A DNA stretch of 64,000 bases from Shewanella sp. KX20019 (GTDB taxonomy: Bacteria; Pseudomonadota; Gammaproteobacteria; Enterobacterales; Shewanellaceae). The stretch lies in the NCBI RefSeq assembly GCF_016757755.1, contig NZ_CP068437.1:4092001-4156000 (forward strand). Reading direction: 5' to 3'. The position numbers were made by a program, and so were the translations under genes. Shown piece after piece: positions 10,201-18,147 of this stretch (positions are counted from its first letter, which is position 1; each line of letters opens with the position of its first letter). Below the pieces are notes generated by a model. That model was not told the origin of the DNA, made no database searches, and worked only from the letters and a program-made list of their open reading frames with translations.

Positions 10201-10333
10201 ACGCGGTACAGGGATCTGCCCCAATGCGTTTAACGTAGTCGACCCAACTCGTAAAGGCGCCAGTCTTTATCGTGATAGAACCTTCGGTTCAACGGCGAGA
10301 CACGGTGTTCCGGTAGGGCTCAAGAAAGTATAA
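7253..10333 (+). CDS. Molybdopterin-dependent reductase catalytic subunit (TtrA-like)
   Basis: 1026 residues. A Tat signal (MDRRKFLKAG) precedes a [4Fe-4S] motif (CYGCFNVCG near residue 72, with the fourth Cys in LCGRG near 137). The candidate molybdenum ligand is the Cys in KDSYCGHQQ near residue 258. The molybdopterin and C-terminal dinucleotide-binding domains follow (SPYSVSLPRITALGD onward). Length, gene order and the iron-sulfur motif fit the tetrathionate (TtrA) / selenate-arsenate (SrdA/ArrA) branch of the DMSO-reductase superfamily. Tetrathionate is the best guess. The electron acceptor cannot be fixed by eye, and no ttrRS two-component genes are adjacent. Confidence 0.85.
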   Translation: MDRRKFLKAGSAAAVVTAGTISTQVLSSARSKTTDADISRYAPTSLTPEYRFDADNKMIENQDQRFAFSKCYGCFNVCGARLSIDNKSDKVLRAVGNPYTLTNNAGQPMTMETSPKDAMFQLSAASGLSQSNRATLCGRGNAVPDAFDDKHRITSCMKRVGNRGENKWQTISYEQLLQEVVDGGDLFGEGHVEGLKAIHTNPALANPAYPDFGPVKNQLLVSTSSEQGARADFMHRFVAESWGTPNIGTKDSYCGHQQVAGCALGCFDAVDEMALPQADYEESKFAIFIGTNPGTSGNGLNVGSRRLSKARSDRDDFKYVVIDPILRSLTSETDTANGEWLPIKSGGDTALMFAMLQYIINHDRYRRHYLEAPSQASADAVDEMNYTNATYLVVKDKKHPLYNQFLTAEACGLGDADVKMVIDKQSGKLVTGDSEQAATLFYNDSVTLDDGSLVQVETAFSLLKQRVNSHSMQELSKRCEIPVAKIEELAKEFTSHGRSVSIETNTGCNATDGGQFAFAMIMLATMVGAHNAKGGMMHMGGVGYATMYDIYDGPLYNLMDFEHTEVVGFNAERSGDYEQSHEYQQKVAQGLDPYPANEAWNNTFVQDNSGELLVAHANKNPFNFKAWITWSTNPIYGCSGLQDQVEDSIKDPKQLGLIIALDPYINETNVFADYIVPDTLQYEAWASSRMWGSEYIGDVACVPVVEAQTAKTAKGEHANMEQFIIDVSKAIGLKGFGDNAFTDVAGRSYPLNTPADFYVPLFANIAHTGTVLPTPTAEDIKFTSVDRALPMFEARLKPQEIGPTAFMLTRGGRYERVDERYEGEFFNAAMRMDTQFQIYNESLARVKDSYSGEYNDGLPVYDVDRFWDGSAVREHWNETDYPFNFSTFKLHLRSPYSVSLPRITALGDTNYIQLHQDDAAKYNLKSGDKAQVLSPKGKYLEGIVQADKTVARNTIVIGMGYGHTAFGASAVEVDGMVRPGIKERGTGICPNAFNVVDPTRKGASLYRDRTFGSTARHGVPVGLKKV

Positions 10334-10457
10334 AAGACAGTGCGATTCAGAGTGTCCGCTTATAAGTGCTGGACAGTGCTAGAAAGAGTGACTCGTTGGG
10401 GATTTAGCTGCTAGCAAGGTTATTGCCCTTCACACCTGCTCTACAGCATATTCTAAT

Positions 10458-10500
10458 AACCTCTATTTACCTGATTAAAGGCTAAATAGAGGTTTTTTTA
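10458..10500 (+). terminator. Rho-independent terminator of the molybdoenzyme operon
   Basis: AACCTCTATTTA (10458-10469) pairs with TAAATAGAGGTT (10483-10494), and a run of seven T follows. It lies between the catalytic subunit gene and the convergent LysR gene. Confidence 0.85.
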
Positions 10501-10510
10501 TGTCTCTAAA

Positions 10511-11485
10511 TTATTGAGGCTTCATAGCTTGGTACCACTCATCGCTAATGGCATTAAACAATTGCTGTTTGAGCCAGTGATGGGTCGCAGACTGATTAAT
10601 TTCAGAGTAAATCAGATAATTACCGACTGTACGGCCCACATTGATGAGGCCAAGAAGTTGTTCTGTCAACTCTTGTGGCAGAGTGCAAGTTTGTATACCC
10701 GAAATCAAATCATAGAACTCACGGGTAAATACGTTGCAGCTCATCGAAATTGAACCCGTATCGATAATATGACGACTCAGTGCGGCGATGTTGTCTGTGG
10801 CCCCTGTTATATTAAGAGTCTTGCCTTGGTTTTTTGCCATCTGCGCCAGTAGTGGTGAGCAGAGGTCATTAAAGTTATCCAGCGCAAAATAACCATACTG
10901 ACATAGGTTATCGAGAGTCAGTTCATTATTAAAAACCGGATGCCCAGCCTTGGCTATTAGAAAAAGCTCTTCGGTGGGGGAGAGCATTTTGCTGATGATT
11001 TTATGATCATTAAAGTTCTCATAGACCACGGCAAAATCTATTTCACCGTGTTCAATGGCTCGGACACAGTCACTGGACAGGGTTCTTATCTCGAAGGTTA
11101 AATTTGGCGCCTGGGGTAAAATTAACTCATTCACCACTTTATTGATCACATAGGTGAATTCGTTGAAGGCATAGATTTTAAAATGCCCCTTCGCTGTCAG
11201 CGGATTAAATTGGGTATGATTATGTTTGAGATCTTTATAACCACTTAAGAGCTGCTGAATGAAAGGTAAAACCTGAATCGCTTTTTCGGTTAATACAAAA
11301 CCTTGAGCTCGACGAATAAATAAAACATCCTGAAAGATGTCTCTTAGTATGCCTAGGTGCCGACTCACCGATGAAATGCTCATGCCTAGTTCGTTAGCGA
11401 CTAGCCCGGCATTGAGGTGGCGACTTACTGATTCAAAAACAATTAAAGAGCGATAGTCTAATTTTGCAACATCCATCTTCATCAT
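10511..11485 (-). CDS. LysR-family transcriptional regulator
   Basis: 324 residues. The N-terminal winged helix-turn-helix spans about residues 8-65 (LIVFESVSRHLNAGLVANELGMS, then SSVSRHLGILRDIF), and a LysR-type effector-binding domain follows. Two further in-frame ATGs lie at 11482 and 11476. The one at 11476 has AAGAG at better spacing, so the true protein may be 3 residues shorter. The gene converges on the molybdoenzyme operon across its terminator; whether it regulates that operon is unknown. The recognition helix is atypical (Ile-Ser-Ser-Val-Ser-Arg). Confidence 0.85.
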   Translation of the reverse strand: MMKMDVAKLDYRSLIVFESVSRHLNAGLVANELGMSISSVSRHLGILRDIFQDVLFIRRAQGFVLTEKAIQVLPFIQQLLSGYKDLKHNHTQFNPLTAKGHFKIYAFNEFTYVINKVVNELILPQAPNLTFEIRTLSSDCVRAIEHGEIDFAVVYENFNDHKIISKMLSPTEELFLIAKAGHPVFNNELTLDNLCQYGYFALDNFNDLCSPLLAQMAKNQGKTLNITGATDNIAALSRHIIDTGSISMSCNVFTREFYDLISGIQTCTLPQELTEQLLGLINVGRTVGNYLIYSEINQSATHHWLKQQLFNAISDEWYQAMKPQ

Positions 11486-11712
11486 CTCTTAAGTGTTAAA
11501 ACATTATTATCAGTAGATAGATAATAAGCTGCAAATATACTGTCCAGTTTCGCGGCATAGACAGCATTTTTGCCCACTATTAGGCCTTTTTGTAGCTCAA
11601 TAGCAACGGCCAATCGATGCCACTAGCGTATAAATACCGACGCCAAATAGTGGTGGTCGATCAGCCTAAACAATATCCGCTTAAATAACGAGAGCAAGCA
11701 TGACCACTATGG

Positions 11713-12573
11713 CTAGCGCACTTTATCAAGTGCAGCACATAAGGCTTCAACACCGAGCAAAGCTCTCGGTGCAGCACGGTGCAGTAGGTCGGCATTGAGC
11801 TGATAAATATGTTGCTGTTTCACTGCGGGGATCTCAGGCCACTGGCTCCAATCAACACCCGAAATATTGCCCTCATCTTGGCTTTGTAAGATGACATCAG
11901 GCATTTTAAGCAATACCGTCTCTAAACTCACTTGTGGATAGTCACTGGCCGCATCAACAAAAACATTATCACCATGGCACACAGCAATAATCTGTTGGAT
12001 CCAACTGTTTTGCGCCACAGTCATCAATGGTGTAGACCAGAGTTGATAGAAAACGCTCACCTCGATTTTAGCTGCATTGTCAGCGCGTAACTGTGTTAAC
12101 GCTTGACGATAACCTGTTGCCACCTCAAGCGCCTGCGCTTGCTTACCCGTGAGTTCACCCAGAGCCTCTAACTCATCAGCAACCGCTTCGAGGGTTTTAG
12201 GGTTACTATTAAACACCTTGAAACCTAACTCTTTGATGCGGGTGATATCTTCCGCTTTATTACCGCCTTCCCACACCACAACCAAGTCTGGGTTTAGCTC
12301 AAGTATCCGCTCAATTTGAATACCATAATAACCACCAATACGGGGGATTTGCAGCGCAGCTTCAGGAAAATCAGCATGATCAGTGGTCGCCACAATCGAC
12401 TCCCCCGCCCCAATGGCATAAAGCATCTCAACCGCATGCGGCGATAAGGCAATAATACGTTTAGCAGGCGCAGTATCAACGGCCGCATACGCCACGGACA
12501 CCGTTGAAAAAGACATAATTGAAACACAACATACAGCCACAACAGCTAACAAAAATTTAAACACGATATTCAT
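11713..12573 (-). CDS. btuF: Cobalamin ABC transporter periplasmic binding protein BtuF
   Basis: 286 residues with a signal peptide (cleaved near AYA, about residue 30). The body is a type III helical-backbone binding protein: RIIALSPHAVEMLYAIGAGE near residue 39, then ATTDHADFPEAA and IPRIGGYYGIQIERI. This matches BtuF, which delivers B12 to BtuCD. btuC and btuD lie 11 kb away in the same orientation. A 5.4-kb foreign segment and a hairpin repeat now lie directly upstream, so btuF has probably lost read-through from the riboswitch-controlled operon. I see no riboswitch box of its own. Confidence 0.88.
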   Translation of the reverse strand: MNIVFKFLLAVVAVCCVSIMSFSTVSVAYAAVDTAPAKRIIALSPHAVEMLYAIGAGESIVATTDHADFPEAALQIPRIGGYYGIQIERILELNPDLVVVWEGGNKAEDITRIKELGFKVFNSNPKTLEAVADELEALGELTGKQAQALEVATGYRQALTQLRADNAAKIEVSVFYQLWSTPLMTVAQNSWIQQIIAVCHGDNVFVDAASDYPQVSLETVLLKMPDVILQSQDEGNISGVDWSQWPEIPAVKQQHIYQLNADLLHRAAPRALLGVEALCAALDKVR

Positions 12574-12579
12574 AAAATC

Positions 12580-12763
12580 CTTTTAAAAATGGATTAACGC
12601 TAAGACGGTAAAGGCTGATTGAAAGCTGAGTTAGTGCCGGTTTAAAGCAGAGACGATATAAAGCCGATAGAAGCCGGTTTGGTTTCTGCTTTAAATCGGC
12701 TTATTCCGGCTCTTAACCGTCTTGGCTTAGGTGGAAAAGTGCCGACAATAACGCTACAACAAA
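12580..12763. repeat. Hairpin-forming repeat, copy 1 (left boundary of inserted segment)
   Basis: 184 bases nearly identical to 18148-18358. Outer arms AAGACGGT (12602-12609) and ACCGTCTT (12716-12723), and inner arms AAAGCAGA (12644-12651) and TCTGCTTT (12685-12692), allow a long imperfect hairpin. Internal words (GCCGG, AGCCGAT, CCGTCTT) recur in the cobT-cobS gap. It lies immediately upstream of btuF. Confidence 0.8.
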
Positions 12764-13350
12764 GAAGGCGAATGTCGCTGCAAGCATAACCTGACATAAG
12801 CACTATTCCATTTTCAATCACTTAGCTTAAAGGTATAACCATATTCTGACATAAAATATAACCATAAGCTGACAAATTTAGATAAGCATTAGCAACCTAC
12901 TAGATATAGTATGTACTTTTATTACGACAACAAATATATCTAGTGGCACTGGGCAAAATGGTGCACGCTGCTGGTGAATAGGGAGCAGTTCTACTGGCAA
13001 ACAGGGTTCGAGCTACTGGTAAAAAAGCGTTATGCGGGCAGAAAAAAGTCCCTCCCTTGATATCAAGGCGGGACTTATATTTATAGATAATACTAAAGAT
13101 TAATTGTGGGTGGTCATGTTTTTTTGCTATTAACGATGCCTTCCATACTTGTTGTTAACGATGGGTGGCACTATTTGTATTCTACAAACATACTATGAAT
13201 AAGCAATGTGAGTGGATGGGTATCATTAAACAGGAACCAATAGGCGAATAGGTCCGAAAAAGGTTGGATGAATTGACGCAAGCCTATCACGTCTGTCAGA
13301 TTTGCTAAGGTCAACAATCAAACTAGATTGATAACCTAAACTCTTGTTAG
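12764..13350. other. Non-coding left part of the inserted segment
   Basis: About 590 bases without a believable gene. It holds an imperfect direct repeat (TATAACCAT words near 12833 and 12858) and an inverted pair CTAGATATA/TATATCTAG (12900-12908 and 12935-12943). A terminator-like hairpin pointing left is listed separately. The rest shows nothing I can name. Confidence 0.4.
13041..13076 (-). terminator. Leftward terminator-like hairpin
   Basis: AAGTCCC...CTTGA (from 13046) pairs with TCAAGG.CGGGACTT (to 13076). On the minus strand a T-run (13041-13046) follows the stem. It would stop leftward transcription from the inserted segment before btuF. Confidence 0.6.
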
Positions 13351-13776
13351 CTAATCAGGTAAATATTGCCATATCACTTTAAGTAAAACATAGTGAACTG
13401 CAGCAAATAATAGCGCCACAAGTGGCACAGTGATGTGCTGCAGCATCGCTAAAGAGCAAAAAAGGAAAATAAATAGTTTTTCTAGAACACCACTGCTATG
13501 AGCCCACCCTGCAAAATGTCCATCGGAAAACATACAAAAAACACTAAAAAAATATAAGAAACTTAATGAAATACAAACGATGTCAAGTCTGGTTGAAGTT
13601 TGTAAAATTTTTTGAGTAAGCAAATAACCAGCGTAAAGAAAAGCGATTAAATACAGTATATCTGAGTTATGTGTAGACAAATCATTAATGAACTCATTCT
13701 TACTAGCTACACTAATTACCCAAACCATCCCTAAAGACGTTATTAAATGGCATATTACCCAATATGAATTGCGCAT
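13351..13776 (-). CDS. Hypothetical four-helix membrane protein
   Basis: 141 residues, strongly hydrophobic, with about four membrane segments (near residues 5-22, 38-55, 65-85 and 105-135). I see no catalytic motif and do not recognise a family. It lies inside the segment bounded by the duplicated hairpin repeat and upstream of the IS30 element. Its base composition is more AT-rich than the neighbouring cob genes, which fits foreign origin. The ATG at 13776 follows a TCAGGGAGA-like ribosome-binding sequence. Confidence 0.6.
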   Translation of the reverse strand: MRNSYWVICHLITSLGMVWVISVASKNEFINDLSTHNSDILYLIAFLYAGYLLTQKILQTSTRLDIVCISLSFLYFFSVFCMFSDGHFAGWAHSSGVLEKLFIFLFCSLAMLQHITVPLVALLFAAVHYVLLKVIWQYLPD

Positions 13777-13911
13777 ACATCTCCCTGATTAGCTAACGCC
13801 CTAATAATCTCTGCAAATCGCATCACAGTGTTTGTGAATCTTCACAATTTAGCTTATATGGACAATAAACTCACCTAATTACACATAAATCCTAAACAAC
13901 TTAGCCAGCCA

Positions 13912-14150
13912 TTGATAATCGTGATGTCACTCAATATTTTCACTGGTCTTGCCGCAAGCCTATTACTGTTTACAGATAGGAGAGAAATGCGTGAATTTTT
14001 GTATTGGTTCAGGAAAGGTAATGTTGAAGAAATCGCTTTAGAACTAGGCGAAGCTCATCGTAACGGCTCCTTAAATGTAAAGCAGTCTCTCAGAGGGTTA
14101 AGCTGGTTGATCTCAAAACTTAATTCAACTCGCCCCATGTCGAAGGCCGC
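13912..14150 (+). pseudogene. 5' part of a small membrane-protein gene interrupted by IS30
   Basis: About 75-80 residues are readable from a TTG at 13912 or the ATG at 13924. There is one hydrophobic N-terminal segment (NIFTGLAASLLLF), then a charged region (RREMREFLYWFRKGNVEEIA). The frame runs into the left end of the IS30 element near 14151. After the right end, an open frame from 15249 to a TAG at 15339-15341 reads about 30 residues ending in a basic tail (VKKKGIKKI). It could be the displaced C-terminus. The family is not recognised. Confidence 0.45.
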
Positions 14151-15248
14151 GTTCAACATGCAAGTGCACCACCTGAGTTAACTTATTGAAGAGACAGTCA
14201 TCCTGAAGCTTCTGCTAATGTTTATGTGCGACCATAACACAGCAGAGGAGCTCCAAGATGACCTACAACCACCTTAGCATGTATGAAAGAAAAGCGATCT
14301 ATTACCGCTTTAACTCAGGTGAGAGTTTAAGATCCATCGGACGGCTTATAGGGCGTCACCATACGACGATTAGTCGAGAGATAAGTCGAAATAAGCCTCT
14401 GACATACACTTATTATGATAATGCCGCTCAAGAAAAAGCACTGGCTAGAAGGAAAATTCCCAGGCATCAAAAAAAATACTCAAATATAAAGCTTCGCACT
14501 ACAGTTATTACGCTTTTAAAGCGGGGTTGGTCTCCAGAGGCTATCTCGGGTCGACTAAAGTTAGAACACCCTGACGATCCTCTTTTTCATGTTAGCCATG
14601 AGGCCATTTATCAATGGGTTATTAAAGACTTTAAGCACTCTGGAAACCTATATTGCTACTTAGCAAAAAGGCATAAAAACAGAAGAAAGCAAAGGAAATA
14701 CGGTGACTTACGTGGTCAAATAAAAGGCAGGGTCAGCATTCATGATAGGCCTCCTGTCGTAGATACCCGCAGTCGTATCGGTGATTGGGAAGGTGACTTA
14801 GTTGAAGGAAAGAAGGGCTCTGGTTACTTTGTAACACACCTAGAAAGAAAGAGTAGATACCTAATTGCAAAGAAAATTGATGACAAAAAAGCGACATCAT
14901 TTAACCGTGTTTCAATTGAAGCCTTTCAAGCACAACCTGAGGCGAAAAGACTCACGCTGACACTCGATAATGGTAAAGAGTTTAGTGCGTTTAAAGAGCT
15001 TGAAAGCGCAGTAGGGATCGATATTTACTTTGCAGATCCCTATAGCTCATGGCAAAGGGGAGCTAACGAACATGCCAACGGCCTTTTAAGGAGATACTTC
15101 CCTAAAGGAACTGACTTTTCAGTAGTTACGAGCGAACAACTAGAAACCATTGTAAACTTAATAAATAACAGGCCAAGAAAGATACTGAATTACCAAACAC
15201 CAGCAGAAGTATTTAGATGATTTGAAGTGGTGCACTTAGATCTTGAAT
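14151..15248 (+). mobile_element. IS30-family insertion sequence
   Basis: About 1.1 kb with one transposase gene. The ends are imperfect inverted repeats that share TTCAA plus a perfect AAGTGCACCAC core: left 14152-14172, right (reverse) 15227-15247. This end pattern and the size suit the IS30 family. Exact outer bases and the short target duplication could not be resolved. Confidence 0.8.
14258..15220 (+). CDS. IS30-family transposase
   Basis: 320 residues, full length. An N-terminal helix-turn-helix (YERKAIYYRFNSGESLRSIG, then HHTTISREISRN) is followed by a DDE integrase core. Its first acidic residue is in GDWEGDLVEG (near residue 175), the second in LTLDNGKEF (near 230), and the Glu in RGANEHANGLLRRYFPKGTD (near 270). 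All catalytic positions are present, so the enzyme should be active. A GAGGAG-like ribosome-binding site precedes the ATG at 14258. Confidence 0.95.
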   Translation: MTYNHLSMYERKAIYYRFNSGESLRSIGRLIGRHHTTISREISRNKPLTYTYYDNAAQEKALARRKIPRHQKKYSNIKLRTTVITLLKRGWSPEAISGRLKLEHPDDPLFHVSHEAIYQWVIKDFKHSGNLYCYLAKRHKNRRKQRKYGDLRGQIKGRVSIHDRPPVVDTRSRIGDWEGDLVEGKKGSGYFVTHLERKSRYLIAKKIDDKKATSFNRVSIEAFQAQPEAKRLTLTLDNGKEFSAFKELESAVGIDIYFADPYSSWQRGANEHANGLLRRYFPKGTDFSVVTSEQLETIVNLINNRPRKILNYQTPAEVFR

Positions 15249-15414
15249 TCGGGCTCAGTGTCTTTCAAATCGTCAGATGAAATGCTTTCAATATTGCGGC
15301 TGCGAAATGTTGTGAAAAAGAAGGGGATTAAGAAGATTTAGTCAGTTTTAAGATGTTGAATATTAACTCTGTGAAATAGCAAAGGTAAGTGGTCTTGAGG
15401 TGAGCTGTTGGAGT

Positions 15415-16392
15415 CTAGTCTACTTGCATATACTGACAACTATTTGAAAAGTGCCGTCGGCGCTTACCTAAGTGTTCACAGTAGCTATCTAACTCCTGCA
15501 ACGTACCCACTGGGCCGTGAAATAGTTGCCCAAATTCAGTGATGATTTTTACCCAGTTTTTAGTTGGAATGTTTAATCTGTTAAGGATTTTCTCTGCATT
15601 AGCTGATATTGCTCCTCGTTTATCATCGCGGATAACTCTTCCTGTTTCATCTACCAATTCAAGGTAATCTTTCAGCGAGAAAGCAATGCCTTTTGGTTGG
15701 TGCACTCGCTCGTTGCCGATGAAGGGCAAGAGCTTGCTGGGTTGCTTTCCTTTTAGCGCGGCGGTGACTCTTAGTTTTAAACTGGTGAAATCGGGTTGCT
15801 CTGGTGTTTTCGCCTTCTTGGCGCGAATTGGGTTTAGTTCGACATAAGCCATACAAGCTAGTAACGCTGCTTCATCTAACAAAGCTTGGGACTTAAAGCG
15901 CCCTTCCCAAAAATGGCCAGTGCAGTTATCTTCAAGGTTGGCCTGTCTGGCAATGGGTTCATTGAGACACCTCATGAACCATGAAATATCACTGAGTCGT
16001 GAGCGGTAAATCGCTATTTGATGTTTCAATTGAGCCACTAGGTGTTCATCTATCACTTCACCTTTAGCAAACTTTTGGGTAAGTGCTGTACCGTTAAAGC
16101 ACTTGTGCCACTGTTCAACAACATCCCTATCTGACCATTGATTCACCTTGTCTACATCGATATACAGCACAATATGAAGATGATTATTCATCACTGCGTA
16201 AGCTGCGACATCAATAGCAAACACCTCAGTAAGCTTCAATATTTGCGTTTCAACCCAACCTCGACGGTGGTCATAGTTTTTCCCGGTGTACTTATCATCA
16301 CCACACAAAAACGCTCGCCGCACTACTCGGCTACAGCAATGGTAATAAGGCGTGTCTTCGATGCTGATTAGTGTTCTTCTTGGACGGGGCAT
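15415..16392 (-). CDS. Y1 (HUH) transposase of the REP-associated type
   Basis: 325 residues from the ATG at 16392 (MPRPRR). An upstream in-frame ATG at 16440 would add 16 poor residues. The start MPRPRRTLISIEDTPYYHCC is typical of REP-associated tyrosine transposases. The metal-binding HUH motif is NHLHIVL, and the catalytic tyrosine lies in MAYVELNPIRA. A C-terminal region of about 120 residues follows. Such enzymes nick and rejoin single-stranded hairpins. Here the gene sits next to an Rhs remnant, and a short sequence in its leader recurs at the broken Rhs end. Confidence 0.88.
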   Translation of the reverse strand: MPRPRRTLISIEDTPYYHCCSRVVRRAFLCGDDKYTGKNYDHRRGWVETQILKLTEVFAIDVAAYAVMNNHLHIVLYIDVDKVNQWSDRDVVEQWHKCFNGTALTQKFAKGEVIDEHLVAQLKHQIAIYRSRLSDISWFMRCLNEPIARQANLEDNCTGHFWEGRFKSQALLDEAALLACMAYVELNPIRAKKAKTPEQPDFTSLKLRVTAALKGKQPSKLLPFIGNERVHQPKGIAFSLKDYLELVDETGRVIRDDKRGAISANAEKILNRLNIPTKNWVKIITEFGQLFHGPVGTLQELDSYCEHLGKRRRHFSNSCQYMQVD

Positions 16393-16448
16393 ATTGAGCT
16401 CCTGCTGATACTCATCAATCAAGCTTAGTATCAGGTCCAAAAGTGTGC

Positions 16449-16474
16449 CATTAACTTTGGCTGTCTATGTAGTT
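16449..16474. repeat. 26-base direct repeat, copy A (Y1 transposase leader)
   Basis: Contains GGCTGTCTATGTAGTT. It matches 18118-18143 over 26 bases with one mismatch and lies about 57 bases upstream of the Y1 transposase start. Confidence 0.75.
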
Positions 16475-16502
16475 ACTGGTCAAGTTGACAACCTACAGGC
16501 AA

Positions 16503-16527
16503 CAAAAAGCCCCAAAAAAATAGGGCT
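16503..16527 (-). terminator. Leftward terminator after the secreted partner gene
   Basis: On the minus strand AGCCC pairs with GGGCT around an AT-rich loop, followed by TTTTTG. It lies 80 bases after the stop of the gene at 16608-17141. Confidence 0.55.
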
Positions 16528-16607
16528 GATTAAGAGGGAGAGTCACTAGCTATTTAAGTCTGATTGACATGTCTGCCCATATAACTTGTTTCTGAGCCCT
16601 TTATTTC

Positions 16608-17141
16608 TTATTCTTCTGTATCAATTGCAATACCAACCTGATTCGATGACCAATACAAAATATCAGGTGCGCCAAAGCTTGAGAACATTAATAGTCCTTT
16701 GGTTTCTGAAAAGTAAAACCTTTGCTCCACCTTAGAGTTTTCAGAAATATTCATAGAATCTATTACATATACAACTTCATCTATACCAATAAGATGTAAA
16801 CGGATTCTATTTCTAACTTCAAATAAAATTTCACTATCATCAAAAAACAAACTCCACTTTTCACCTACCTCCAGCTTCTTTTTTGGCATTGAAAACTTTA
16901 GTGACGGACTATTTATACAGAAAGATAAACTGTTCAAAATGCAGTTTTTTCCAAACTCAATCACATCAAAAGTTTTTATTACATATGAATTCAAGTCTAT
17001 AGTCATAGGGATCGTATTGTATTCAGCAACCGGATCAGAATAAGTCCCTACGATTCCCTGATAGGAATACCTAGCCCCCTCTGCTTTTACAGCTAATGGA
17101 GCAAACAAAACTACAATAATATATAAAATAAAAAACTTCAT
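16608..17141 (-). CDS. Secreted hypothetical protein, candidate partner/immunity of the Rhs tail
   Basis: 177 residues from the ATG at 17141, which begins a clean signal peptide (MKFFILYIIVVLFAPLAVKA). The rest is a beta-rich protein with two Cys near residues 67 and 74. No known domain is recognised. It starts 8 bases after the stop of the Rhs tail, the usual place for the immunity gene of a polymorphic toxin. Export to the periplasm would suit a toxin acting there. The AT-rich composition fits the variable part of an Rhs locus. The immunity role is inferred from position only. Confidence 0.6.
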   Translation of the reverse strand: MKFFILYIIVVLFAPLAVKAEGARYSYQGIVGTYSDPVAEYNTIPMTIDLNSYVIKTFDVIEFGKNCILNSLSFCINSPSLKFSMPKKKLEVGEKWSLFFDDSEILFEVRNRIRLHLIGIDEVVYVIDSMNISENSKVEQRFYFSETKGLLMFSSFGAPDILYWSSNQVGIAIDTEE

Positions 17142-17149
17142 AACTCTTC

Positions 17150-18117
17150 CTAATATATGTTTTCGTAATACCAATTCGGGTAATCGTCACCCATTTTGAT
17201 TTGTCTCATATGAGAATTAGCTTTCCTTTCCATTTCTATACCAGTTAGATGGTTGCTTGGTGGCCTTCCAGGAAGTGAAGGTGCCCATATATTTATCTGG
17301 ATCGTGTGACCTGCTTCATGAGAAATAACTTCAAGCATTCCGGCTTTCCCACCATGGAAGGTTTGCTTGTGATATTTCCAAGTTTGAGAAGTATTACTGT
17401 TCATTATCGCAATGCCTCTACGCCCAAAAATAACGGGATTTCTAGATTTATTACCATATGGGGTGTCTTGCCCTTCTAGTACATTTGTTGCAACAGCAAC
17501 CACTCCACCTTGAACATCTGGATTGCTAGGATCATAAAACCAGTCAGTTCTTTCAAACTCACCAACAGCTTCATCATTCCTCATATTAGAAATTGCGATA
17601 CGGTAGTCTTCAATTAAACTATCCAACTTGTGAATGAATTCAAGTTCTTCATCACTCAAGCTTTCAACATTACCATTCGATATTTTTCCATTTTCATCTC
17701 TTGAAATACTACCTGTTTCATCTCGTTCAACAATTTGAATATGTTTTAATTTGTTCTCATGGCTACCTATCTCATTAGCCTTAACATCTGTATTCTGAGT
17801 CGATTGTGACTTATTTGCACCTGAGTCGCTCTTGTTTTTCCTCCCCATTTCAGCTCTTGCCCCAAAAGCTGCACCATGAGCTCCAGTATATACACCTTTA
17901 ATCCTAGAGCCAGTCATCGTCTCATCTTCAGCCGCATACCCCGTCGGATCTGTTCCACTTAGCGGATTATTCATAATATACGAATACGGATTAACACTTT
18001 GCGTCGATGTAGGCCTCTGGATCAAGGGATCAACACTCATAAATCGGCCCATATTATAATCGTACACCCGACCGTTCATATGAATGAGCTGCTGCTCATT
18101 GAGATGTTCATGGTCAG
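17150..18117 (-). pseudogene. Rhs C-terminal fragment with HExxH metalloprotease-like toxin domain
   Basis: The first ATG is at 18079 (309 residues), but the reading frame with Rhs-like residues (HEHLNEQQLIH) continues upstream to about 18117, so the 5' part of a large Rhs gene is missing. Residues 1-48 are the Rhs core end (NGRVYDYNMGRFMSVDPLIQ, then NPYSYIMNNPLSGTDPTGY). A variable linker follows, then a C-terminal domain with SHEAGHTIQ near residue 262, a gluzincin-type zinc site (HExxH). In intact Rhs proteins this end is the toxin delivered to rivals. Without the delivery part it is probably an orphan module left by recombination. Confidence 0.8.
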
Positions 18118-18143
18118 CATTAACTATGGCTGTCTATGTAGTT
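18118..18143. repeat. 26-base direct repeat, copy B (at the broken Rhs end)
   Basis: Matches 16449-16474 with one mismatch. It coincides with the point where recognisable Rhs coding sequence stops, so it is a likely recombination junction. Confidence 0.75.
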
Positions 18144-18147
18144 CTTA

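Noticed and set aside
12900..12943. CTAGATATA/TATATCTAG inverted pair as an integron attC site
   Set aside because: It lacks the GTTRGGC-type core sites, and no integrase gene is present.
16138..16371. Rightward frame inside the Y1 transposase gene
   Set aside because: It is antisense to a well-supported gene.
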